Below are positions 53,607 to 62,653 of a stretch of DNA of 64,000 bases, in pieces. Below the pieces are notes generated by a model. The model was not told the origin of the DNA and ran no database searches. It saw only the letters and a program-made list of their open reading frames with translations. The translations under genes and the position numbers were made by a program. How positions within the stretch are numbered: position 1 is the first letter of the stretch; each line of letters begins with the position of its first letter. The stretch spans positions 124,001 to 188,000 of the forward strand of contig NZ_PJBE01000012.1 of NCBI RefSeq assembly GCF_002836205.1, written 5' to 3'. Source of the DNA: Shewanella sp. Choline-02u-19. Lineage in GTDB: Bacteria > Pseudomonadota > Gammaproteobacteria > Enterobacterales > Shewanellaceae.

Positions 53607-53806
53607 AACGTTAAGTGTTTGTATATATTGAATTCTGTTTGTTTATCTGTACTTGTATCCGCTAGCGTTTTTCCGTTTACAGCACGGAAAAGGAAGTACG
53701 GCTTCCGCAAGTCACTTTGCCCACAATTGGATTTGAAGCTATACCTCTACTAAGGCGACCTTGCGAAGGTGATGCTGAAGTGTGTCAGTGATAATTTTTC
53801 AAAAAA

Positions 53807-53826
53807 AAAGAGCCTAAAGGCTCTTT
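53807..53826 (-). terminator. Terminator of lafA
   Basis: AAAGAGCC / GGCTCTTT (8 bp, 4-base loop) is flanked by A9 and T5 runs. On the minus strand it lies about 30 bases after the lafA stop, which separates the abundant flagellin transcript from the lafB operon. Confidence 0.92.
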
Positions 53827-53856
53827 TTGAAAGTTGGGAGGGTAAGGGAGGAGAAA

Positions 53857-54663
53857 TTAACCCAATAGACCCATAACCAAACCAGTGTTTTGGTTTGAAG
53901 AAGACAGGATATTAGTACCCGCTTGAACCAAAAGCTGATTCTTAGTCATGTTTGCTGATTCAACGGCGAAGTCAGCATCCATAATACGGCCAGCAGCAAC
54001 TTTAGTATTCTCAGTTACGTTAGCAAGGTTTGAACTCGTGTGGCCCAAACGGTTGATGTTAGCACCCAGTGTTGAACGTTCTTTACCTACAGCATCAATG
54101 AAGTCATCAATCTTAGTGATAGTGCCTTTTGCTGCACCGACAGCTGAAATATCATCAGCAACACCAGCAAGATTGGCTTTATCTACGGTAACTTTTAGTT
54201 GCTCACTTGCACCTGCACCGATCTGGAATTCAACACCGGCGGTCAATGAGTCGAATAACTTGTTACCTGAGTATTCAGTGTTATCAACAATACGAGTGAT
54301 CTCTTTGGTTAGCTCTGCGAACTCATCGTTAAGTGCTGTTAAATCTTCAGCTGAGTTCACGCCGTTAGCGGCTTGAGTTGCAAGTTCTTTTTGACGGTTC
54401 GCAATGGTCGTTAGCTCATCTAGTGCGCCATCAGCAGTTTGCAGCATAGATGTCGCATCGTTCACGTTACGGTTAGCTGTTTCCATGCCTACAACGTTGG
54501 CATTTAAACGAGTCGCGATTTGTAGACCAGCAGCATCGTCAGCAGCGCTGTTGATACGTAGACCAGTAGAAAGACGCTCCATAGCATTGCTAAGTAGGTC
54601 ATTGTTTTTTGTCACAGAATTTTGAGAAACAAGTGAAGCATAATTAGTATGTACAGATAACAT
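53857..54663 (-). CDS. lafA: Lateral flagellin LafA
   Basis: The 268-residue flagellin has the conserved D0/D1 ends: 'SLVSQNSVTKNNDLLSNAME', 'LSTGLRINSAADDAAGLQIA' in the N-terminal half, and 'AGRIMDADFAVESANMTKNQ' with a terminal 'GLVMGLLG' in the C-terminal half. The short centre lacks D2/D3 domains, which is usual for lateral filaments. AGGAAAATATT precedes the ATG. It stands as a single-gene unit with its own terminator. Confidence 0.96.
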   Translation of the reverse strand: MLSVHTNYASLVSQNSVTKNNDLLSNAMERLSTGLRINSAADDAAGLQIATRLNANVVGMETANRNVNDATSMLQTADGALDELTTIANRQKELATQAANGVNSAEDLTALNDEFAELTKEITRIVDNTEYSGNKLFDSLTAGVEFQIGAGASEQLKVTVDKANLAGVADDISAVGAAKGTITKIDDFIDAVGKERSTLGANINRLGHTSSNLANVTENTKVAAGRIMDADFAVESANMTKNQLLVQAGTNILSSSNQNTGLVMGLLG

Positions 54664-54711
54664 AATATTTTCCTTTAATAAGTCATTTAAGCTCTGGGTC
54701 TTACCAATAAT

Positions 54712-54737
54712 AAAACGACTGCTAAAATCAAAACTGA
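54712..54737 (-). promoter_or_regulatory. Weak candidate sigma-28 promoter of lafA
   Basis: On the minus strand TCAGTTTT-N10-GTCGTTTT partly fits the sigma-28 consensus TAAAGTTT-N11-GCCGATAA (about 9 of 16 positions, spacer one short), some 50 bases before the lafA start. Flagellin genes in this setting are normally sigma-28 dependent, but the match is poor. Confidence 0.28.
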
Positions 54738-54907
54738 AAAGGCGTCATCATCTTTTTGTTATCATTAAGTGTAACTGGTTGTAAATTATGGTTTATATTG
54801 TTTAATTTTTTTGAATTAAAACGATTTTATGTCGATAATCGCTTTAGTGAACGGTCTTTTTAGTCGCTCTATATAGTCATGTTAGGAGCCGAATTAAGAG
54901 AACTAGA

Positions 54908-56083
54908 ATGGAAAAATCGCTAATTAGACCCAGCTTCGTCACGCAATTTAGTTGTATAGGCAGTGATTGTGAAGATAGCTGTTGTTATGGCTGGAATATC
55001 ATTATTGATAAACAGAGTTACAAAAAGACCCTAGCGCACAAGGAGCTTAAGTCTTTGGCTCAAACGGCGCTGAAGAAAGTAAAAAAGAGCGAGCAACAAT
55101 GGGCTCAAGTGGTACTCGACTCAAAAGGTGCTTGTGGGTTTTTAGATGATAAGCAGCTGTGTCAAATTCATGCTAAAGCGGGTGAGGACTTGTTGAGCCA
55201 CACTTGTAAGACCTACCCTAGAATGTCGCACATGAAAGATGGTGATCGTTATGAAAGCCTGTCGTTATCTTGTCCTGAAGCGGCGCGGACTATTCTGCTT
55301 AAGCCCGATGCGTTTCAATTTGAACGTATGACGGTGAACCATCACCGTACCTTTAAAGCGACGCCAATATGGGCGAAAAAAGCCCATGATTATACCATTC
55401 AGCTGTTATTGAAACCCGAGCAGCCAATAGAGCATGGGCTCACAGCGGTCGGTATTTTAATGAAAACAACTGAACGAGTTGCCAATGGTGAACTGGAAAG
55501 CAGCGCCATTGATGATATGTTTCAACAACTGCTGAGTTTGAGTAATAACGGTCAGCTTAAGCAACATTTTGAAGGCTTTAATAAAGATACCGAGATACAC
55601 AAAATGCACGCTTTCACGTCGATGCAACTGTGGTTAAACACCAATAAAGCAGGACGAGGACGTAGTCGATTTGAGCAGATAAACCAAGCCATTTGTGCCA
55701 TGGGTGACGGTGAAAATAAAATTAGTATGGGGCGGATTAATCAGGCTTGGCGCGATGTCGCCTTACCTGCATTGGCTGAGCATCAAACGCTATTTAGTCG
55801 TTATTTATTTTACTATTGTTACCATATGAATTTTCCACAAGTTGACGCACTCACTCCATCGCAGGCATTTCGGGTGATGCTGTTGGACTTCTTTATGCTG
55901 CGCTGCTATTTAGCCGTGATTGCAGCGCAGAAACAGGGGTTGTCTGAACACGATATCATTCTGTGTTTTCAGGTGTATCACACCAATAGGCAGCATAAAG
56001 CCAACTATAGCCAATATGCTGTGGAACTCTTGGATAAAGGGCAGTTTGAAGACCTAGCATCGATCCTCACACTGCTAGCGTGA
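54908..56083 (+). CDS. fliB: Flagellin lysine-N-methylase FliB
   Basis: The 391-residue protein has an N-terminal Cys cluster ('FSCIGSDCEDSCCYGW', Cys16/21/25/26) and further Cys in 'ACGFLDDKQLCQIH' and 'HTCKTYPR'. This is the FliB pattern of flagellin lysine methylases, likely binding an iron-sulfur or metal centre. It methylates Lys residues on filament subunits. It is divergent from lafA with 244 bases between, so LafA is the natural substrate. It is on the opposite strand from all other flagellar genes here. Confidence 0.92.
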   Translation: MEKSLIRPSFVTQFSCIGSDCEDSCCYGWNIIIDKQSYKKTLAHKELKSLAQTALKKVKKSEQQWAQVVLDSKGACGFLDDKQLCQIHAKAGEDLLSHTCKTYPRMSHMKDGDRYESLSLSCPEAARTILLKPDAFQFERMTVNHHRTFKATPIWAKKAHDYTIQLLLKPEQPIEHGLTAVGILMKTTERVANGELESSAIDDMFQQLLSLSNNGQLKQHFEGFNKDTEIHKMHAFTSMQLWLNTNKAGRGRSRFEQINQAICAMGDGENKISMGRINQAWRDVALPALAEHQTLFSRYLFYYCYHMNFPQVDALTPSQAFRVMLLDFFMLRCYLAVIAAQKQGLSEHDIILCFQVYHTNRQHKANYSQYAVELLDKGQFEDLASILTLLA

Positions 56084-56110
56084 AACAGCGATTGATTGAG
56101 TGACGAATAC

Positions 56111-56126
56111 GGGGCTTTTTGGCCCC
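56111..56126. terminator. Short hairpin between convergent fliB and the flagellar gene
   Basis: GGGGC / GCCCC with a T-rich 6-base loop lies between two convergent stop codons (28 bases from fliB, 22 from the other). The stem is only 5 bp, so it is at best a weak bidirectional terminator. Confidence 0.4.
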
Positions 56127-56147
56127 ATATTCTCTCGCTTAAGATCG

Positions 56148-57164
56148 CTAAGTTAGTAGGGAAGACACCTGAGCTCGGCTGAAGTTGGCTTGCGCCATGA
56201 GTGACGTCACCTGCAGGCTGAAAGGTGCAGGTTGCATCAAACTCTTGACTTGATTAAGCGTCGAATCCAGCCCTTTTAGGGTGTCTTTTTGGCGGTTAGC
56301 CTGATGCAGTTGCTGTTGAATGTGTCGCTGACTGTGGTTAAGTTCTTGCAGCTGCCCCTCGACTTTATGGCGGGTTTTACTGATTTTAGCCACGGTTTGT
56401 TTAAGTTCTTGTGGGCTATTAAAACGCCATTCTCGTGGATCTTGCCAGCTTAACTCTTCGCTGACCTTAATGGTTCGCGCATCACCAGCAGGGAGTCGCT
56501 GGCCTTGGCCTGTCATCAATAAACCTGATTGGATTTGTTGCCACTGTTGTTTATTACTTTTGAAGATAACGCGGCCTTCATTGGATTTTACGACCCGAAT
56601 ATCGAGCGGCTTGAGACTGCTGTCGAGACGCTTTAGTAGCTCGGCGGGTTGAGCATTTGCGGGTAGCAGTACCCTTACTGTGTCATTGCCTATGTGCATA
56701 TTCACTTGTTCGTCACGGGAGTTGACGGCGATCAAGTCGACAGACTTTAAGCTAAAACTGTATTTTGCTACCGGGCGTTGAGTTGAAATAAGATTGAGCT
56801 GATGGTCGACTAATTGTGTGCCCTGATAGCTGATGTTTAGCCCTGCCAGCTGCTGTTGGAGCTGCTGTGCTTGGCTGAGTGAGTCGCTATTATTTGACGT
56901 GAGAGATTGTTGACTGTGATTTTGCAATTGCTTTAGCAAGGTTTGTACTTGTTGTAGTCCATGTTCGGCGACTTGTTGAGCGCTAATTTTATGTTGGCCT
57001 TGGGTGACTTTTGCCCACTTATCATAGCTTTCAAGTCTATGGCTTGGAATGCTAGCAACATTGACTTTTGCTTGCTCTTTCGCGGGGTGTTGCATAGCCG
57101 TCGTTGGCGCAACCGTTTGGCTGCGCTGCTGAACTTGGAGTGAATCTGAAATCCCTTTGAGCAT
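56148..57164 (-). CDS. Unrecognised flagellar-locus protein with flagellin-like C-terminal tail
   Basis: The 338-residue protein is Gln/Ser-rich with helical segments at both ends and a mixed central domain ('VNMHIGNDTVRVLLPANAQP'). The last 30 residues ('QVTSLMAQANFSRAQVSSLL') resemble the C-terminal D0 helix of flagellin ('..LAQANQ..QSVLSLL'). It follows flgL by 20 bases and is in the same operon. I do not know the family. It could be an accessory hook-filament junction protein or a secreted subunit that uses flagellin-type packing. Confidence 0.75.
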   Translation of the reverse strand: MLKGISDSLQVQQRSQTVAPTTAMQHPAKEQAKVNVASIPSHRLESYDKWAKVTQGQHKISAQQVAEHGLQQVQTLLKQLQNHSQQSLTSNNSDSLSQAQQLQQQLAGLNISYQGTQLVDHQLNLISTQRPVAKYSFSLKSVDLIAVNSRDEQVNMHIGNDTVRVLLPANAQPAELLKRLDSSLKPLDIRVVKSNEGRVIFKSNKQQWQQIQSGLLMTGQGQRLPAGDARTIKVSEELSWQDPREWRFNSPQELKQTVAKISKTRHKVEGQLQELNHSQRHIQQQLHQANRQKDTLKGLDSTLNQVKSLMQPAPFSLQVTSLMAQANFSRAQVSSLLT

Positions 57165-57184
57165 CGACTTCTCTTAGCTTGGTA

Positions 57185-58102
57185 TTATATGTGGTTGAAC
57201 AAGGATAACTGCGATACTTGCACAAACGTTTTCTGAGTCACCTGAAGGGTGGTGAGCTTTAGATTAAACTCGGCAGTGGCTTGGGCATAGTCTAACCCTT
57301 CAGTTTCCCCAATCACCTCTTCGTTAAATAGTACCCGCTCTTCATGGGAGGTTTGGATCAAACTCAAGGTATTTTGTTTGCCACCAATATCTGTGATTGC
57401 AGAACTAATACTGGTGAGAGTGTCATCGAGGCTAGTTAACATGTCACTGGCGGATTGACTAAAAGTGGGGTCGCCAGGTGCTAAAGTAGGATCTTCTAGC
57501 ACAGTGATAAAATCTTTGGTTTGGTTGAGAATGTCTGCGCTACCGTTAGCGAAAATAAACTCCGCCGCAGTGCTGTTGGCAGTCATCCAAGATGAGCCGG
57601 AGGTTTGCACCTCTCTATGGTTGGTATCACCTTGATAAACATAGTTACCACTGGCGTCTTTTCCAATCGGTGCAGTGTCAGTCAAGTTACCCGAAAACAA
57701 GTAATTACCGCCTTCATCTTTGGCGTTGACGGTATCGACAAAGGCTTCTAATAATTCGTCCATCTCCGCTGCATATGCGGCTCTGTCTTCTGGCGATAAA
57801 CTACCATTATTGGCTGCTACGGTGATTTCACGCATGCGGCTTTGTAATTCGACCATGCTCGACATGTAAGTTTCAGCGCGGCCAAAACTGGTTGAGAGTG
57901 ATTCAGTATTTTTGATGTACTGATTCGTGGCAGCCATATCTCTTTGGCTGTTAATGACTTTCACTGAACCTATGGGATCATCTGACGGGCGAAGAATCGA
58001 TTTACCCGATGCCATCATTTGATTCAACTTGGAGATATCGACAGTCGATTTCTGCAGGCTTTGTAAATTATTGCTGTAAAGATTAAGCATACTTACGCGC
58101 AT
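57185..58102 (-). CDS. flgL: Lateral hook-filament junction protein FlgL
   Basis: The 305-residue protein has the FlgL/HAP3 ends: 'MASGKSILRPSDDPIGSVKVIN' (split) in the N-terminal D0/D1 region and 'GLDYAQATAEFNLKLTTLQV' in the C-terminal region. It joins the hook to the flagellin filament with FlgK. It is 10 bases after flgK, and AGGACATTCGA precedes the ATG. Confidence 0.94.
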   Translation of the reverse strand: MRVSMLNLYSNNLQSLQKSTVDISKLNQMMASGKSILRPSDDPIGSVKVINSQRDMAATNQYIKNTESLSTSFGRAETYMSSMVELQSRMREITVAANNGSLSPEDRAAYAAEMDELLEAFVDTVNAKDEGGNYLFSGNLTDTAPIGKDASGNYVYQGDTNHREVQTSGSSWMTANSTAAEFIFANGSADILNQTKDFITVLEDPTLAPGDPTFSQSASDMLTSLDDTLTSISSAITDIGGKQNTLSLIQTSHEERVLFNEEVIGETEGLDYAQATAEFNLKLTTLQVTQKTFVQVSQLSLFNHI

Positions 58103-58112
58103 TCGAATGTCC

Positions 58113-59486
58113 TTAAATACTGTTTAATATCGTTTGAAATAGTTGATCGGCTGTCGAGATAACCTTGGCATTTGCTTGGTAAGATTGCTGATAGATGATG
58201 AGGTTAACGCCTTCTTCATCTATGTTGACGCCACTGGTGCTGGCCCACTGCCCCTGAGCTTCTAGTTGCAGCTTTGCTGCGGTATCTTGGTTCATTTGTG
58301 CTTGACGAGAGGCTGAGCCTAATTCACCAATTTTGCTGGCAAACGCATCGCTCATGGTGGTGTTGACACCCATTGAGCTAAAGGTGAAGTTTTGATTGGC
58401 GAGCTCGACGAGATCTTTCAAGTTACTGTTGTCGCCAGGAGTGCCATCTTTACCAAAGGTGAGCATGTCGGCGGTAAAACCAGAGGTCATCGTTAAGCTG
58501 CCAGCTGGATTGGTTGGATCATAGCGAAACAGATCTTGAGTCGGGGGATTACCGTTTAAATCGGTACCGCCGGCAAGCACTGCATTAAACTCATCGGCCA
58601 TGGTGGTGGCCAGTTCATTGATAAAGCCGATTGAATCCACCAAGCTGTTATCACGATAGTCGATAAGCGCGCCTAAATTACCGCCCGCAGCTTCGTCAAG
58701 CGGGAAACTGGATTGACCAAACTGAATGCTAATCTGGCTAAACTGTGGGTTAGCAGGATCTGGTTTGACGATAATTTTCGATGCGGTGGTGCCAGATAAC
58801 AATGGTTGGCCTTGCGCTAAGGAAATATTGAGCATGCCGTTGGCATCCTCGACCACATTGACATCGACAATTTTAGAGAGGTCATCTACCGCAGCATCTC
58901 TGGCATCAAGCAGGGCTAACGGCACATTACCGCTGGCACTGGATTTTTGGATGTCAGCGTTAAAGCGGGCGATAGTCTGTAATTGGCTGTTAATCTCTTT
59001 TGCCGAAGCGCCTATTTGACCTTCGACCTGAGAGACCTGTGAGTTAAGCCCTTCGCTGATGGAGTTAAAGCGTTGCGTAAGTGCTTTGGCTTCGTTGAGT
59101 ACACCTTGGCGATGGGCTATCTCGTTAGGTTGCTCCATTGCAGAGTTCAGTGAAGCAAACAGCTGATCGAGCCCGGCTGAAATGCTGCTACCTTCGGAGC
59201 CGAAGATCTGCTCGACCTGACCCAGATAGTTTGATTGTGCTTTAGCAAAACTCAAGTCGCTGGTGGTATTCCATAATTGCGCGACTTCGTATTGATCTGA
59301 AATGCGGCGCACACCATCAACCATCACCCCTGAGCCGCTGCCGTAAACGCCGTTACCCACAGAGCCGAGCATGACTTGCTGACGGGAGTATCCCGGCACC
59401 ATCGCATTAGCGACATTGTTAGACGTGGCTGTCAGGGCAGCCATGCTGGCATTAAGTCCTGACATACCGATATTGAGCATGCTCAT
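58113..59486 (-). CDS. flgK: Lateral hook-associated protein FlgK
   Basis: The 457-residue protein begins 'MSMLNIGMSGLNASMAALTA' with 'SNNVANAMVPGYSRQQV', the FlgK N terminus. It ends 'GVNIDEEGVNLIIYQQSYQA' with 'NAKVISTADQLFQTILNSI', the conserved C-terminal coil. It is shorter than many polar FlgK proteins. AAGGATTTAAG precedes the ATG. Confidence 0.95.
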   Translation of the reverse strand: MSMLNIGMSGLNASMAALTATSNNVANAMVPGYSRQQVMLGSVGNGVYGSGSGVMVDGVRRISDQYEVAQLWNTTSDLSFAKAQSNYLGQVEQIFGSEGSSISAGLDQLFASLNSAMEQPNEIAHRQGVLNEAKALTQRFNSISEGLNSQVSQVEGQIGASAKEINSQLQTIARFNADIQKSSASGNVPLALLDARDAAVDDLSKIVDVNVVEDANGMLNISLAQGQPLLSGTTASKIIVKPDPANPQFSQISIQFGQSSFPLDEAAGGNLGALIDYRDNSLVDSIGFINELATTMADEFNAVLAGGTDLNGNPPTQDLFRYDPTNPAGSLTMTSGFTADMLTFGKDGTPGDNSNLKDLVELANQNFTFSSMGVNTTMSDAFASKIGELGSASRQAQMNQDTAAKLQLEAQGQWASTSGVNIDEEGVNLIIYQQSYQANAKVISTADQLFQTILNSI

Positions 59487-59533
59487 CTTAAATCCTTATT
59501 TGTGGTTAAATACGGGCTAATCAACAACGTGAC

Positions 59534-59947
59534 TTACTCTGGCAGCTTGCTAACAAAGGGCAATATCAAGGCGGGCTGCATGGCACGAGTATTAGTATCG
59601 CTACTGGGTTGATTACTAGAGGCGACCGTCTCAGGGTCAGACTTAAGTCCGGCTGATAATTGTTTGATCATCACCTCTGCTAATCCGGTGCTTTGGACCT
59701 GACTTAAGCGGCCTGCAAGTTCAGCATCATGCCAGTCACGGTACATGCCGTTGTTTTGCGAAGACAGCGGGCTGTCTTTATCGGCCATCACATCTGATGC
59801 TGAGCGCATTTGCTTCAATACGTTTTGTAAAAATAGCGCTTCAAACTGCTGGCTTACCATTTTCAATGCGCCATGTTCGCCATTGGCTTTAATCAACTCG
59901 CCCGCATCGAGTTGGTTTAAGTAACTGTGGTTATTATCGAGTTCCAT
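59534..59947 (-). CDS. flgJ: Lateral FlgJ-like rod-binding protein without muramidase domain
   Basis: The 137-residue protein matches only the N-terminal rod-cap domain of FlgJ ('MVSQQFEALFLQNVLKQMRSASDVMADKDSPLSSQNNGMYRDWHDAELAGRLS' in parts). The C-terminal glucosaminidase domain of the polar enzyme is absent. Rod passage through peptidoglycan must therefore use another hydrolase. Lateral systems commonly have this short form. It shares one base with flgI (TAATG). Confidence 0.9.
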   Translation of the reverse strand: MELDNNHSYLNQLDAGELIKANGEHGALKMVSQQFEALFLQNVLKQMRSASDVMADKDSPLSSQNNGMYRDWHDAELAGRLSQVQSTGLAEVMIKQLSAGLKSDPETVASSNQPSSDTNTRAMQPALILPFVSKLPE

Positions 59948-61083
59948 TAAATCACCACCAATTCAGCTTCAAGCGCGCCCGCTTCATTTAGGGCTTGTAA
60001 GATGGCCATCAGATCCATCGGCGATGCACCGAGGCTATTGACGGCGCGAACGATGTCATTAAGGGCGATACCTTCTGGCCAAACGAACATATGACCATTA
60101 CCCGCATCGATATCAATTTGACTGTCGGAACCGACAACGGTTTCACCTTGTGCTTGGCCTAAATAGGCGCCGTTAGGTTGGCTAACAAATTCTTGCTCAA
60201 CGATGGTCACGGTTAAGTTACCGTGACTGACGGCCGCTTTGCGTACCACTACATCACCGCCCATGACGACGGTGCCAGTGCGGCTATTAAAGACGACGCG
60301 TGGCGATTTACGGCCTTGCTCAATTTGCAGTTCTTCTAACATCGACATAAAAGTTACCCGCTCGCGATTAGAGCTTGGGGCACGCACGATCACTTTGGCG
60401 CTGCTATCGGCCTCGGCGACATTGGGGCCAAAAAGCGCGTTAACCGCTCGCTCGATATTGCGTGCGGTTTTAAAACTGGGGTCGATCAAATTTAATACGA
60501 TGTGTTCGTTTTCATTAAAGTTACTGTGCATCGGCGCTTCGAGCAGCGCCCCATTGGGAATATTACCCACTGTAGGCACATTGATGGTGACAGAGCTGCC
60601 ATTTCGACCTTGAGCTGATACACCACCAACCACTAGATTACCTTGGGCTACCGCGTAAATTTCGCCATCAACACCGCGCATTGGGGTCATCAATAACGTG
60701 CCACCGCGTAAACTTTTGGCGTCACCCAGTGACGACACCGTGATGTCTAACTTCTGCCCCGGACTCGCTAAAGGAGGAACCGTAGCGTGGACAGCAACAG
60801 CCGCGACATTTTTAAGTTTAGGGTTAATCTTACCGTCAATTTGCACCCCAAATTGCTTTAACATATTGACGACGGATTGGCTGGTAAAACGCACTTGGGT
60901 GCGGTCACCGCTACCATCTAGACCCACCACTAAACCGTAACCGACTAGCTGGTTATCACGGATCCCTTGTACATCGACAATGTCCATCAGGTAGCGATGC
61001 TGGACTTTCTCCTGCGCTTGAGTCGGAAGCAAAGGTGATAAGCCTAGACACATACTGAGGATAAAAATGGCTATTTTTTTCAT
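59947..61083 (-). CDS. flgI: Lateral flagellar P-ring protein FlgI
   Basis: The 378-residue protein has a signal peptide (about residues 1-23). FlgI features follow: 'LMDIVDVQGIRDNQLVGYGLVVGLDGSGD' (in parts), 'GQKLDITVSSLGDAKSLRGGTLLMTPM' (in parts), and 'NSLGASPMDLMAILQALNEAGAL' near the end. It forms the periplasmic ring around the rod. Confidence 0.96.
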   Translation of the reverse strand: MKKIAIFILSMCLGLSPLLPTQAQEKVQHRYLMDIVDVQGIRDNQLVGYGLVVGLDGSGDRTQVRFTSQSVVNMLKQFGVQIDGKINPKLKNVAAVAVHATVPPLASPGQKLDITVSSLGDAKSLRGGTLLMTPMRGVDGEIYAVAQGNLVVGGVSAQGRNGSSVTINVPTVGNIPNGALLEAPMHSNFNENEHIVLNLIDPSFKTARNIERAVNALFGPNVAEADSSAKVIVRAPSSNRERVTFMSMLEELQIEQGRKSPRVVFNSRTGTVVMGGDVVVRKAAVSHGNLTVTIVEQEFVSQPNGAYLGQAQGETVVGSDSQIDIDAGNGHMFVWPEGIALNDIVRAVNSLGASPMDLMAILQALNEAGALEAELVVI

Positions 61084-61120
61084 TCACACAATCCTGAAAT
61101 TTGAACTCTCAAACAAATCA

Positions 61121-61795
61121 TCACAACGGAAACCAAGGGCTATTAAAGTAACGCGCGGCCCAACCCATACGGTTGCTGTCTGAAATGGCGCCTTGGCCGC
61201 CATATATAATTCGCGCATCGGCGATACGTTGCGACGAGATAGTGTTGTCGTTACCTATATCGTCAGTACGAATAAGCCCCAGTAAACGCAAGTATTCATC
61301 GCCTTGGTTGAGGCGCAGCCATTTTTCACCGCGGATCAACAGGGCGCCATTAGGCAACACTTTGGCGACAGTGACTGTGATAGAACCTGATAGCTGGTTT
61401 TGCTGCGTGCTTGAGCCTGTGCCGTTGAATGAACGACCCATATTCGCTTCACCGCTACCACTGACACTACTGCCGTCCGTCGAGCCTTGACCATCAATTG
61501 ACATGCCGCTGACCTTATTGGTCTTGGTGTCGGCCCGCTTACTTGAATAGGTCTCCTCATCTAGAGCGACAGTGAGAATATCGCCTTCTCGAAAAGCGCG
61601 TTTATCTTTAAATAGCGTTAGCATGAAGCCTGGACGATAAGCACTGCCGTTTTCTGCATCAGGTAGGCTGTAATCAATCTCTGGCGGTGCCCATTCAGGC
61701 TTACCTGGCTCTGTGTCAGGTTCTGGAATATGAGCGATACAGCCAGACAATAGCAGTATCAACGCTAAACTTAAGCCTATCCGTGTTGATTGCAT
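61121..61795 (-). CDS. flgH: Lateral flagellar L-ring lipoprotein FlgH
   Basis: The 224-residue protein has a lipobox (LLLSGC, Cys19). FlgH motifs are 'GDILTVALDEETYSSKRADT', 'LPNGALLIRGEKWLRLNQGDEYLRL' (in parts) and the ending 'WAARYFNSPWFPL'. It forms the outer-membrane ring. Confidence 0.95.
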   Translation of the reverse strand: MQSTRIGLSLALILLLSGCIAHIPEPDTEPGKPEWAPPEIDYSLPDAENGSAYRPGFMLTLFKDKRAFREGDILTVALDEETYSSKRADTKTNKVSGMSIDGQGSTDGSSVSGSGEANMGRSFNGTGSSTQQNQLSGSITVTVAKVLPNGALLIRGEKWLRLNQGDEYLRLLGLIRTDDIGNDNTISSQRIADARIIYGGQGAISDSNRMGWAARYFNSPWFPL

Positions 61796-61844
61796 TGGGG
61801 CTCCCTTTTCGAGTTCTATTACTGAGTCAATGATTAAGCGCGTT

Positions 61845-62630
61845 TTACAGAGCTTGGTTTAGGAACTTGAGCATATCGTCTGAGGCCGAGACGACTTTGG
61901 CATTCATTTCGTACGCTCGCTGAGTAGAGATCATCTCGACCATCTCCTCCACCACATTGACGTTGGCACCTTCTAGCGCACCTTGGCGTATTTGGCCCAG
62001 TGCTTGGTCACCGGCAATGCCTTCTATTGCCGCACCCGATGCGCCCGTTTCGCGATAAAGGTTATTACCGCGGGCTTCTAGCCCTGCAGGGTTGGTAAAA
62101 TTGACGAGGGTGATCTGGCCTAATTCTTGTGCATCTGGTTGGCCAGCCATTTGTGCTGAGACGGTACCGTCAGTCGCGATAGTGACGGTGAGCGCGTCTT
62201 CAGGGATCTCAATGTTGGGCACCATGGGTAATCCTTGCGAAGTCACCATCAGACCTTCGCTGCTGCGGTAGAATTGACCGTCGCGGGAAAAACTAATGTC
62301 GCCATTCGCTTCTTCAATTTGGAAGAAACCTTGGCCTTCAATCGCGAGGTCGAGTTGCTGATTGGTGGTAAGCATGTCACCGGGAGTGAATACTTTTTGG
62401 GTGCCGACAACACGGGTACCCGTGCCGAGCTGTAATCCTGATGGCAGTTCGTTTTGGGCATCGACTTGACCGCCTGGCTGGCGTTGCACTTGGTAAAAAA
62501 GATCATTGAAGGCAACACGATCACGTTTAAAACCTGTGGTGTTTACGTTTGCCAAGTTGTTGGCAATGGTGGTCATTTTAGTATCTTGAGCGGTTAAGCC
62601 CGTTTTGCTGACCCATAAAGCTGATTGCAT
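61845..62630 (-). CDS. flgG: Lateral flagellar distal rod protein FlgG
   Basis: The 261-residue rod protein opens 'MQSALWVSKTGLTAQDTKMT' with 'IANNLANVNTTGFKRDRVAF', and ends 'GANVNVVEEMVEMISTQRAY' with 'EMNAKVVSASDDMLKFLNQ', which are the conserved FlgG ends. It makes the distal rod. Confidence 0.96.
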   Translation of the reverse strand: MQSALWVSKTGLTAQDTKMTTIANNLANVNTTGFKRDRVAFNDLFYQVQRQPGGQVDAQNELPSGLQLGTGTRVVGTQKVFTPGDMLTTNQQLDLAIEGQGFFQIEEANGDISFSRDGQFYRSSEGLMVTSQGLPMVPNIEIPEDALTVTIATDGTVSAQMAGQPDAQELGQITLVNFTNPAGLEARGNNLYRETGASGAAIEGIAGDQALGQIRQGALEGANVNVVEEMVEMISTQRAYEMNAKVVSASDDMLKFLNQAL

Positions 62631-62653
62631 TTTATTGTCCTTTCAAATCGAAT

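Noticed and set aside
60239..60613. 124-codon plus-strand frame opposite flgI
   Set aside because: Shadow of flgI with no ribosome site or recognisable content.
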